Shown one piece after another: positions 25,872 through 33,671 of a stretch of DNA of 64,000 nucleotides. The translations under genes were made by a program, and so were the position numbers. Source of the DNA: Fischerella muscicola SAG 1427-1 = PCC 73103 (GTDB taxonomy: Bacteria > Cyanobacteriota > Cyanobacteriia > Cyanobacteriales > Nostocaceae); NCBI RefSeq assembly GCF_000317245.1, contig NZ_AJLJ01000375.1, forward strand, positions 1 through 64,000, given 5' to 3'. Under the pieces are notes generated by a model that was not told where the DNA came from, did not search any database, and worked only from the letters and a program-made list of their open reading frames with translations. Position 1 is the first letter of the stretch; the number at the start of each line of letters is the position of its first letter.

Positions 25872-26723
25872 ATGTCTTTAACAGAACATAAAATTACCGT
25901 AGATTCACACGAATGGTTTTACAGATTAGCAGAACCAATTGGCCGAACTGATTTATTACCTGTTGTATTGCTACATGGTTTAGTTTCCCAAAGTTATAGC
26001 TGGCGTAATATTTTACCCGCATTAGCACAACAAGGAACAAAAGCGATCGCACCAGATTGGATTGGTTTTGGCTTTTCTGCTAAACCGGAAAAAAGAGATT
26101 TTGCTTATACTTCTGATGCATTTATTACAGCATTAGAAGGTTTTATCAAAGCTTTAGAATTAGAACGTTTTTCTTTAGTTGTCCAAGGTTTTTTAGGTTC
26201 TGTAGGACTGCAATATGCTTTGCGTCATCCAGAACAAATAGCCAATATAGCTATACTCAATACACCAATTTCCAGCACCGCCAAATTACCTTGGAAAATT
26301 CAACAAATGGGTCTACCTTTTGCAGGTGATATGATGACTCAAGACCCTCTTTTAGTAGACAGAACATTAGAAGGTGGTAGTCGTTATGTTATTCCTGACA
26401 AAGATTTAGATGTTTACCGCAAACCATTTTTGAAAACATCTGCTGCTGGACGCGCCCTGCTCTCAACAATTCGCAATTTGCAACTTGCAAAAGCTATGTC
26501 TGAAATCGAAACTGGTTTTAAAGATTGGCAACAACCAATATTAATTCAATGGGGAGTGATTGACCCTTGGTTGAATGTTGATATGGCAGAAAACTTTGCT
26601 AAATCTGTACCCAATGGAGAATTAGTCAAATTAAATAATGTTGGGCATTATCCACAAGAGCATTACCACGAAACTATCTTAGAAGATTTGTTACCCTTCA
26701 TGCGTCGTGCTGAATCTGCTTGA
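25872..26723 (+). CDS. Alpha/beta-hydrolase-fold protein lacking a standard nucleophile
   Basis: The 283-residue product has the fold's markers: VVLLHGLVSQSYSWRNILPA (oxyanion HG), PDWIGFGFSAKP and QPILIQWGVIDPWLN, with the late His in NVGHYPQEHYH. At the nucleophile elbow, where dehalogenase relatives have VVQDWGG and esterases GHSMGG, this protein reads VVQGFLGS, placing Gly106 at the nucleophile position. It is therefore probably not a conventional hydrolase. The last 26 bases overlap a small convergent gene. Confidence 0.85.
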   Translation: MSLTEHKITVDSHEWFYRLAEPIGRTDLLPVVLLHGLVSQSYSWRNILPALAQQGTKAIAPDWIGFGFSAKPEKRDFAYTSDAFITALEGFIKALELERFSLVVQGFLGSVGLQYALRHPEQIANIAILNTPISSTAKLPWKIQQMGLPFAGDMMTQDPLLVDRTLEGGSRYVIPDKDLDVYRKPFLKTSAAGRALLSTIRNLQLAKAMSEIETGFKDWQQPILIQWGVIDPWLNVDMAENFAKSVPNGELVKLNNVGHYPQEHYHETILEDLLPFMRRAESA

Positions 26724-26925
26724 CAGACTCCAGCAATAAAAACTCTTTTGGAGTCAGCGATACCACCATTTCTTCAAAATCGACACGGATCAGCCAACGA
26801 TGACTAAGTTGACTTCTTAAGAGTGCTTCTTGACCACAGACCACTCCAACTTTTCCTGCTACGTAGGCTGGATGTAGAATGAAAACTTTGTTTCCTATTT
26901 GAATCTTTTCTGAAATATGTAACAA
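26698..26925 (-). CDS. Small hypothetical protein
   Basis: The product has 75 residues from a TTG start, unless a rarer start is used. It reads IQIGNKVFILHPAYVAGKVG, a KOW-like turn pattern, then QLSHRWLIRVDFEEMVVSL. The composition is protein-like and the frame ends inside the convergent hydrolase gene, with a 26-base overlap. I do not know the function. The pattern suggests a small beta-barrel that could bind nucleic acid. Confidence 0.55.
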   Translation of the reverse strand: MLHISEKIQIGNKVFILHPAYVAGKVGVVCGQEALLRSQLSHRWLIRVDFEEMVVSLTPKEFLLLESVKQIQHDA

Positions 26926-27126
26926 AGTTCTTAAAACCTCTGATGACTATAAAGTGAATTGATACGAGCGCCCCACAAGGGGAAGTCAAAAGTATAAAAC
27001 CTCCCTTGCAACAAATCTAAAGAAGCACATTTTTCAGAAGTTCTAAAACCCTTGCTGCATCATGATTCTAAAATGTGCTTCTTAAGAGTAAAACCTGAAG
27101 AGTTTGATATTTGTTAAATTTCCCTA

Positions 27127-27675
27127 CTAGCTTGAGGTATCAGCTTTTTCGGCTTCCTCTGACTTACTATACAAACGAATATAGTTAGATTTTTTAAGTT
27201 TCTTAACTCCACTCAGAACCACTAGCGCAAAGAGTGTACCTATTAAACTCATTCGCCATAAACCACAGCCTGCTGCTGCTCCCAAACCTCCCGCCAACCA
27301 AATACTTGCAGCAGTAGTTAGGCCTTTGACTTCTTGTATGCCAAATTGCAGTTTTTGTTGTCGCAAAATTATTCCTGCTCCCAAAAATCCCACACCTGTT
27401 GCTACTCCTTGAGTGATGCGAGCCATAGCATTGAGAGCAGTCGAACGAGCCATGATATTCTCAGCAAAGCTAAGATCAGTTGCTACCTGCAAGGGAATCA
27501 TCACAAACAAAGCAGCACCTAAACTCACTACCATAAAAGTTCTTAAGCCCGCAGGTCTACCAGTTCGCTGACGGTTCAAGCCAATCACACCACCAACCAC
27601 AAGAGCAACTGCTAGCCGAAAAGTTACACTCAGCCAATCGCTTGGACTAAAAAACATCTCATTCATTAGCTGCAT
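27127..27675 (-). CDS. MgtC/SapB-family membrane protein
   Basis: The product has about 182 residues and five hydrophobic segments, with the MgtC signature ALVVGGVIGLNRQRTGRPAG and GVGFLGAGIILRQ. The C-terminal tail is basic then acidic. MgtC proteins support growth at low Mg2+ and modulate ATP synthase or membrane potential; the role in cyanobacteria is not defined. The start is uncertain: the frame opens at a TTG at 27699, with ATGs at 27675 and 27666. The family usually starts just before the first helix, so one of the ATGs is likely. Confidence 0.85.
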   Translation of the reverse strand: MQLMNEMFFSPSDWLSVTFRLAVALVVGGVIGLNRQRTGRPAGLRTFMVVSLGAALFVMIPLQVATDLSFAENIMARSTALNAMARITQGVATGVGFLGAGIILRQQKLQFGIQEVKGLTTAASIWLAGGLGAAAGCGLWRMSLIGTLFALVVLSGVKKLKKSNYIRLYSKSEEAEKADTSS

Positions 27676-27890
27676 CCCAGTATAGGAAATCTCAAACAAA
27701 GACAGGTAGCCAAGTTATTTTTGACACCACTAGTTAGATAATCTGAATCGAATACAGTAAATCGGTAGATTTATTGTACTTTAGCATTAACTTTTGGTTA
27801 AATAAAGATAAAAAATAACAATTTAACAGTTTATACACTTAGGTAATCAGTTGAATAAATTGAGTTGTAGTAATTTGTGCAGACGGCTAC

Positions 27891-28072
27891 GTTCGCAGTG
27901 TAAGGCAATGCATTCGCAATGTAAGGCGATACATTCGCAATGTAAGGCGATGCATTAACAATGTAAGGTGATACATTAACAATTTCAGCCAATGCATTCG
28001 CAATGTAAGGCGATACATTAACAATGTAAGGTGATACATTAACAATTTCAGCCAATGCATTCGCAATGTATG
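27891..28072. repeat. 21-bp tandem repeat array upstream of recQ
   Basis: Eight full 21-base units and a partial ninth follow without spacers. The commonest form is ATTCGCAATGTAAGGCGATAC, with variants ATTAACAATGTAAGGTGATAC and ATTAACAATTTCAGCCAATGC; the last three-unit block (63 bases) is itself repeated. Because 21 is a multiple of three, reading frames stay open, giving a spurious heptad peptide on the minus strand. The array ends about 110 bases before the recQ start. Confidence 0.9.
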
Positions 28073-28182
28073 TTAGATGTGTTATTCCTACCCATAAAAT
28101 TTGAGCGACTACATAAAATTACTGAGCCAATAACTTTTCTGTCGAGGATATATTCAAAATTAATTTCATCCGCTACTTACTC

Positions 28183-29625
28183 ATGAATAACTCTGCAAAA
28201 ATATCCTGGAATGACGTTCTGGTTGCATTTCAAGAAATTTGGGGTTACGAAAATTTTCGTTCGCCACAGGGAGAAATCATCCAAATTTTATTGGCAAAAA
28301 AAGACGCATTAATTATCATGCCTACTGGCGGAGGAAAATCTATTTGCTTTCAACTGCCGGCGTTGTTACAAACAGGATTAACTTTGGTGGTTTCACCTTT
28401 AGTAGCGCTGATGGAAAACCAAGTTCAAGAACTACACCAACGTAATTTAAACGCCGCACTTTTACATAACGAATTACCTTCTTGGCAGCGACGAAAAACT
28501 CTGCAAGCTTTAGAACAACAAAAGTTGAGATTATTATATTTATCGCCAGAAACTTTACTCAGTCCACCAGTGTGGCAAATATTATGTCAGCCACAACTGA
28601 CAATTAATGGCTTGATTCTAGATGAGGCACATTGTTTAGTGCAATGGGGAGAAACTTTTAGACCAGCCTATCGAAGAATTGGGGCGGTGCGGGCAGCGTT
28701 ATTGAAATCAAAACCAACAGGAACAAAAATAACACTAGCCGCTTTTACCGCCACCGCCGATCCTCTAGCTCAAAAAACAATTCGAGAAACTTTACAACTA
28801 AACCAACCAGCAGTATTTCTATTAGACCCGTATCGTCCTAATCTTAACCCAAGAGTCCGATTGATTTGGACTCCACAAGGCAGAAAGCAACAATTATTAA
28901 AATTCATCAGAGAAAAAGATAAAACAGCAGGATTAGTTTACGTTCGCAGCAGGCGAGATAGCGAGAATTTGGCTGCATGGCTACAACAGTTGGGTTATGT
29001 CACAGCCAGTTATCACGCGGGACTGGGTGCAGAAGAACGTCGCACGATTGAAACTGCTTGGATAGAAGGAAAAATACCATTTGTGATTTGTACTTCTGCC
29101 TTTGGTATGGGGATAAACAAGGCAGATGTACGTTGGGTAATTCACTTTCACGCACCTTTGTTGCTATCGGAATACCTACAGGAAATTGGACGCGCTGGAC
29201 GAGATGGTAAACCAGCAGAAGTAATGACTTTGGTAAGCGAACCAACGGGGTGGCTAGATCCAGAAGACAAGCAAAGACAGAAGTTTTTTGAAGATAAAAT
29301 GCGATCGCAACAGTTACAAGCACAGCAATTAGTCAAAAAATTGCCCAAAACAGGCGAAGTGGATGGAGTGACAAGACAATTTTCCGATGCTGCGATCGCT
29401 CTTTCTCTCTTACACAGTAGTGGTAAACTCAACTGGCTTGACCCTTTCCACTACACGATAGTGTCTGGTACGAAAAACCAGCCCTTAACACAATTACACG
29501 CCGCCAAGCAGATGAATAAATATCTGTTTACCAAACAGTGTCGTTGGCGATTTTTGTTAAATGCCTTTGGTTTTAATAAAGAAGCTGAGAATTGGCGTTG
29601 TGGCCATTGTGATAATTGTCAATAG
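28183..29625 (+). CDS. recQ: RecQ-family ATP-dependent DNA helicase
   Basis: The product has 480 residues: FRSPQGEII, Walker A MPTGGGKSICFQLPAL, DEAH box ILDEAHCLVQWG, AFTATADPLAQ, YHAGLGAEER, and motif VI YLQEIGRAGRDGKP. The C-terminal zinc-binding region has CRWRFLLNAFGF and CGHCDNC. It lacks an HRDC domain, as in the shorter cyanobacterial RecQ proteins. The role is unwinding of recombination and replication intermediates. A 21-bp repeat array lies upstream and the convergent pheS follows beyond a short GTCATTG-type repeat. Confidence 0.9.
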   Translation: MNNSAKISWNDVLVAFQEIWGYENFRSPQGEIIQILLAKKDALIIMPTGGGKSICFQLPALLQTGLTLVVSPLVALMENQVQELHQRNLNAALLHNELPSWQRRKTLQALEQQKLRLLYLSPETLLSPPVWQILCQPQLTINGLILDEAHCLVQWGETFRPAYRRIGAVRAALLKSKPTGTKITLAAFTATADPLAQKTIRETLQLNQPAVFLLDPYRPNLNPRVRLIWTPQGRKQQLLKFIREKDKTAGLVYVRSRRDSENLAAWLQQLGYVTASYHAGLGAEERRTIETAWIEGKIPFVICTSAFGMGINKADVRWVIHFHAPLLLSEYLQEIGRAGRDGKPAEVMTLVSEPTGWLDPEDKQRQKFFEDKMRSQQLQAQQLVKKLPKTGEVDGVTRQFSDAAIALSLLHSSGKLNWLDPFHYTIVSGTKNQPLTQLHAAKQMNKYLFTKQCRWRFLLNAFGFNKEAENWRCGHCDNCQ

Positions 29626-29699
29626 TCAATAGTCATTGGTCATTTGTCCTTTGTCATTTGTTTAACCAATGACTAATAACCAATGACCAATGACCATTT
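29626..29699. terminator. Self-complementary GTCATTG repeats between convergent recQ and pheS
   Basis: The left half carries CAATAGTCATTGGTCATTTG words and the right half their complement (AACCAATGAC, CCAATGACCAATGACC), ending in TTTT. The halves can pair into a long imperfect stem that would end both transcripts. The sequence consists of the same heptamer used at 30712 and 60714. Confidence 0.5.
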
Positions 29700-30692
29700 T
29701 TAAAACTGCCGCAAAAAGCGCAAATCGCTAGTATATACACGGCGAATATCATCGAGTTGATGTAGCACCATTGCAAAGCGTTCCACACCAAAACCAGCAG
29801 CAAAACCAGTGTAAACTTCTGGGTCATATCCTACTGATTTCAACACATTTGGATCGACCATCCCACAGCCCATCACTTCTAACCAGCGTCCATTCCACTC
29901 CAAATCAACTTCTGCCGATGGTTCTGTAAACGGGAAATAACTAGCCCGAAAGCGGATTGGCAAATCACCAAACATTTGTTGTAAAAATATCTTGATTGTG
30001 CCTTTGAGGTCAGTAAAAGTTAATCCCTCGTCAATTGCTAAAAGTTCGATCTGATGAAAAACTGCTGCGTGGGTAGCATCTACGTTATCTCTCCGATAAA
30101 CCCTCCCTGGTGCAACAATGCGGATTGGAGGTTCTTCGGCTTCCATGTAACGAATTTGCACCGATGAGGTGTGAGTCCGCAACAAATTACCATCTGGTAG
30201 ATAGAAGGTATCTTGCATATCGCGGGCGGGGTGATCGGGCGGGGTATTTAGCGCCTCGAAATTGTAGTAGTCTGTTTCCATTTCTGGCCCAGCAGCTACG
30301 GTGTAGCCCATACCGACAAAGATATCCAGCGCCTTGTCGATCATACCGTTGATCGGATGGACTCGACCTTGGGGGCGATAAATTCCCGGCATGGTGACAT
30401 CTATAGTTTCTGCCTCTAGCTGGGCCTGAATTTTCGCTGCTTCGAGAGTAGCACGTTGATGGTCAAGACTTGTTTGCAGTGCTTCTTTAACTGTATTGGC
30501 GATCGCTCCAATTTTTGGTCTTTCTTCGGCTGGGAGTTTGCCCATACCACCCAGAAGCACTGACAAACTACCTTTTTTGCCAAGGTACTTGACTCTTAGT
30601 TCTTCAAGAGTTTCTAAAGTAGCAGCAGCTGCGATCGCTTTTTCTCCTTCCTCTTGCAGTGCCAACAGTTGAGTCTCTAAATTACTTGTCAT
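29700..30692 (-). CDS. pheS: Phenylalanyl-tRNA synthetase alpha subunit
   Basis: The 330-residue class-II synthetase subunit has an N-terminal coiled coil (about 1-85: EKAIAAAATLETLEELRVKY), then the catalytic domain. Recognisable motifs are HPARDMQDTFYLPDGNLLRT, SSVQIRYME, GRVYRRDNVDATHAAVFHQI, and motif 3 FAAGFGVERFAMVLHQLDDI. The beta subunit (pheT) is not adjacent, as is usual in cyanobacteria. ATG at 30692 follows a heptamer array with no clear Shine-Dalgarno site. Confidence 0.95.
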   Translation of the reverse strand: MTSNLETQLLALQEEGEKAIAAAATLETLEELRVKYLGKKGSLSVLLGGMGKLPAEERPKIGAIANTVKEALQTSLDHQRATLEAAKIQAQLEAETIDVTMPGIYRPQGRVHPINGMIDKALDIFVGMGYTVAAGPEMETDYYNFEALNTPPDHPARDMQDTFYLPDGNLLRTHTSSVQIRYMEAEEPPIRIVAPGRVYRRDNVDATHAAVFHQIELLAIDEGLTFTDLKGTIKIFLQQMFGDLPIRFRASYFPFTEPSAEVDLEWNGRWLEVMGCGMVDPNVLKSVGYDPEVYTGFAAGFGVERFAMVLHQLDDIRRVYTSDLRFLRQF

Positions 30693-30711
30693 TAGTTAAT
30701 AGTCATTAGTT

Positions 30712-30757
30712 AATAGTCATTGGTCATTGGTCATTGGTCATTGGTCATTGGTCATTA
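30712..30757. repeat. GTCATTG heptamer array
   Basis: About six tandem 7-base units (GTCATTG / ATTGGTC register), with degenerate TTAATAGTCATTAG copies on the pheS side. The array occupies the pheS leader on the minus strand, where it reads CAATGAC. It belongs to the same family as the array in front of rimI. Confidence 0.85.
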
Positions 30758-31059
30758 ACTTTGGACTAATGACAAAAGACTAATCAAATTAATTAATAAG
30801 TCAATTGTGGATCAAAGGCAACGGTTGCAACGCAACCTAATTACTACCAGTTTAGAATCTCAGGAGTGGAGAATGGACAATTATTGAGCTTCATCCCACT
30901 CAAAAAAGAATGAGGTGGACATTGTACGTTTTATTTATACCCCCTTGTCCTCCTTGTTCCCGTACTCTACGAGAAGCCCTACCCTCTGGGAACGTCTTCG
31001 ACGAACGGGTAGTTCCCTCCGGGACGCTACCTGCGGAAGCCGCTCCGCGTCTACGCGAA

Positions 31060-31255
31060 CGCAGTCGCACTCTACGAGAAGCCCTACGGGTAGTTCCCTC
31101 CGGGACGCTGCGCGTAGACGCGTAAGCGGCTTCTGGTAAGAGTATGCCAGGTGCTTTATGCCGGGGAACCCGTCCACCGCACTGGCTCACCGCTTGCGCG
31201 TCTACATGGGGGAAACCCCCTGTTCTGCGCGCTGTCTCACCGCTTACGCGTCTAC
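31060..31255 (-). repeat. Dispersed repeat, copy B (upstream of surE)
   Basis: Reverse-orientation copy of the block at 8115-8313, with the same succession of palindromic words and only scattered differences. The flanking 30960-31060 carries a second, shortened and rearranged set of the same words (CGAGAAGCCCTA, GTAGTTCCCTCCGGGACGCT occurs twice). After copy B comes TAGCGTCTCCTTTGGAGA, also present at 17986. The region 30693-31381 has no credible gene. Confidence 0.85.
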
Positions 31256-31381
31256 GCGTAGCGTCTCCTTTGGAGAATCCCCGTTCCCTTTTCTCACACT
31301 TGTGATTTAAAACATTGACAATTGACCAAAGACAATTGACTAATGACTTAATGACAAATTACACATGCACTCACTCAACAG

Positions 31382-32179
31382 ATGAAATTGCTTATCAGTA
31401 ACGATGACGGTATTTATGCCTTGGGTATTCGTACTCTTGCTAATACCTTGGCAGAAGCAGGACATGAAGTCACTGTTGTTTGTCCAGATCGGGAACGTTC
31501 TGCTACTGGACATGGGCTTACCTTGCATCAACCCATTCGCGCTGAAATTGTCGAGTCCATTTTTCATCCTGCGGTCAAAGCTTGGGCTTGTGATGGCACT
31601 CCCTCTGACTGTGTAAAATTAGCACTGTGGGCTTTGCTTGATTCTCCCCCCGATTTAGTTCTTTCTGGTATTAATCAAGGTGCAAATCTAGGAACAGAAA
31701 TTCTTTATTCTGGTACAGTTTCTGCGGCAATGGAGGGCTTAATTGAAGGTATTCCTAGTGTGGCACTTAGTCTTACTAGTTTCTCTTATAAAGATTTTCA
31801 ACCCGCAGCGAAATTTGCCAAAATATTAGTGAAATATATAGCGGCAAACCCTCTAGTAGATTTGATGTTGCTGAACGTTAACATTCCTGCTGTAGAGTGG
31901 GAACAAATTGCTGGAGTCACCATCACTCGCCAAGGAGTGCGACGCTATGTAGATGTTTTTGACAAAAGAATTGATCCGCGTGGTAAGACTTACTACTGGT
32001 TAACAGGAGAGGTTTTAGAAGATATAGAACCGCCAGTAGGATTGAATTTACCTCAAGATATACCTATGGATGTGCATGTTATCCGTGATAACTACATTAG
32101 CGTGACGCCATTACAATACAACCTTACCTATGGCACAGGGTTGCATCAACTATCTCAGTGGAACTTCAAATTGCAGTAA
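31382..32179 (+). CDS. surE: 5'/3'-nucleotidase SurE
   Basis: The 265-residue product has the SurE active-site motifs: metal-binding SNDDGIYALGIRTL at about 5-18, SATGHGLTLHQPIR, DGTPSDCVKLAL, and SGINQGANLGTEILYSGTVSAAMEG. It dephosphorylates nucleoside monophosphates and is linked to stress survival. ATG at 31382 is the family start. It appears to be a single-gene unit. The upstream leader holds repeat copy B and GACAATTGAC-type words. Confidence 0.95.
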   Translation: MKLLISNDDGIYALGIRTLANTLAEAGHEVTVVCPDRERSATGHGLTLHQPIRAEIVESIFHPAVKAWACDGTPSDCVKLALWALLDSPPDLVLSGINQGANLGTEILYSGTVSAAMEGLIEGIPSVALSLTSFSYKDFQPAAKFAKILVKYIAANPLVDLMLLNVNIPAVEWEQIAGVTITRQGVRRYVDVFDKRIDPRGKTYYWLTGEVLEDIEPPVGLNLPQDIPMDVHVIRDNYISVTPLQYNLTYGTGLHQLSQWNFKLQ

Positions 32180-32515
32180 ATTTTAGGAGTACTGGTAATC
32201 CTAATGTAATGGTTAAATCCATCACGATTAAATATAGGCTATAAAGTAGGAGCTAACTTGCACATAGCCCTTACAAAAACTCCAAAACATTTGAAACTGA
32301 CGTTAGAGTTTACCTAATTTCAATTCAGTAAAATCAACCTGAAACAAGGTATGCTATTTTACCAATTAAATCACTTTTGCTCAACAGAAGTGAGACTGCA
32401 TAAACTTAATACAACTAGTAGCATTTTTGATTGACTAATAATTCTTTAATGTTACAAGCCCCTAAATTCCAGAGGGAGCCAGTCTAAAATCTAAAATCTA
32501 AAATCTAAAATTCGG
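32180..32515. repeat. Intergenic region ending in a TCTAAAA heptamer array
   Basis: Nothing coding is seen. Four exact tandem TCTAAAA units occupy 32483-32510, ending five bases before the first possible start of the next gene, so no normal Shine-Dalgarno site is available for that start. The rest is AT-rich. Confidence 0.7.
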
Positions 32516-33445
32516 ATGACCATCCGCTTAGTCCAGCAAGCAACACCCATGTCAAGGATAGACAATCAATTTACCGTGCATTTTTGGGGCGTTCGCGGCA
32601 GTATTCCCTGTCCGGGACCAAACACCGTCCGTTACGGAGGTAATACCCCTTGCGTCGAGATGCAAGTGAATGGCAAACGCTTAATTTTTGATGGTGGCAC
32701 GGGACTGCATGTTCTAGGGCAATCTTTGTTGCCTAAGATGCCTATAGAAGCTCACGTATTCTTTACCCACTCCCATTGGGACCACATGCAAGGTTTTCCC
32801 TTCTTTTCACCGGGGTTTGTCAGGGGAAATACCTTTCATATTTATGGTGCGATCGCTCCCGATGGTTCAACTGTAGAACAGCGTCTCAATGATCAGATGC
32901 TGCATCCAAATTTTCCTGTTCCCTTGCAGATTATGCAAGCAAACTTAGATTTCTACGATGTTATACCAGGACAAGCCATACACATCGATGATATTACCGT
33001 AGAAACAGCTCCCCTTAACCATCCAGGTGAAGCCGTCGGATATCGGGTAAACTGGTATGGTGGTGCTGCTGTTTATATCACTGATACTGAACATTTTGCA
33101 GACAAGGTGGATGAAAATGTCCTGTGGTTAGCTCGTGATGCGAATATCCTGATTTACGATTCTACATATACTGATGAGGAATATCATTCACCGAGCAATC
33201 CTAAAATCGGTTGGGGACATTCTACATGGCAAGAAGCAGTGAAGGTAGCCAAAGCTGCTAATGTTAAGACACTAGTAATTTTTCACCACGATCCTGCCCA
33301 TGATGATGAATTCTTAGATCGTGTTGGAGAAGAAGCACAGCGGAAATTTTCAACTGCTGTGATGGCACGGGAAGGAATGGTACTTCAGGTTCCTGTTTCC
33401 GTTCCCTTATCAGAATCTTTTCCTATTAGTAAGTTTTCTGTGTAG
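32516..33445 (+). CDS. MBL-fold metallo-hydrolase
   Basis: The 309-residue product has the metallo-beta-lactamase-fold motifs VHFWGVRGSIPCPGPNTVRY, FFTHSHWDHMQGFPFF (zinc ligands HxHxDH), LNHPGEAVGY, YITDTEH, and a late HHDPAHDD. This is the subfamily of cyclic-nucleotide-phosphodiesterase or RNase-Z-like proteins common in cyanobacteria, often next to signalling genes. The substrate is unknown. The start may be ATG 32516 or ATG 32549, which gives MSRIDNQFTV; the second matches the conserved region more closely. Confidence 0.85.
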   Translation: MTIRLVQQATPMSRIDNQFTVHFWGVRGSIPCPGPNTVRYGGNTPCVEMQVNGKRLIFDGGTGLHVLGQSLLPKMPIEAHVFFTHSHWDHMQGFPFFSPGFVRGNTFHIYGAIAPDGSTVEQRLNDQMLHPNFPVPLQIMQANLDFYDVIPGQAIHIDDITVETAPLNHPGEAVGYRVNWYGGAAVYITDTEHFADKVDENVLWLARDANILIYDSTYTDEEYHSPSNPKIGWGHSTWQEAVKVAKAANVKTLVIFHHDPAHDDEFLDRVGEEAQRKFSTAVMAREGMVLQVPVSVPLSESFPISKFSV

Positions 33446-33604
33446 ATATTGCCAAGGAAGCAATTCTAGATTTTAGATTAGATTGGTGATCAAGAGCTTA
33501 TTCTACAGGTAAGCGCCCTTTGGGTATCTGTGGTATGAGTTATTCACAAGGCAAAAGTGGATAACACCAAATGTCTTGAAAGCGTCTACCACAGACCAAA
33601 AACG

Positions 33605-33646
33605 CCCACAAAGGCTATTTTGCCTGTGGGTTAGCAAAAAAGCTAA
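33605..33646. terminator. Two adjacent hairpins before ribF
   Basis: CCCACA/TGTGGG (33605-33610 with 33625-33630, inner GGC/GCC pairing across a bulge) is followed directly by TTAGC-AAAAAA-GCTAA (33631-33646). They lie about 170 bases after the MBL-fold gene and 26 bases before the first possible ribF start. They could end the upstream transcript or sit in the ribF leader. This is not a recognisable FMN riboswitch. Confidence 0.4.
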
Positions 33647-33671
33647 ACAAACCTAAAATCCCAGAATCGAC

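Noticed and set aside
27831..28055. Minus-strand frame of heptad peptides in the 21-bp array
   Set aside because: Open only because the unit is a multiple of three bases without stops; no ribosome site or family resemblance.
33605..33671. FMN riboswitch before ribF
   Set aside because: Only two small hairpins are present; the conserved multi-helix FMN aptamer pattern is not seen.
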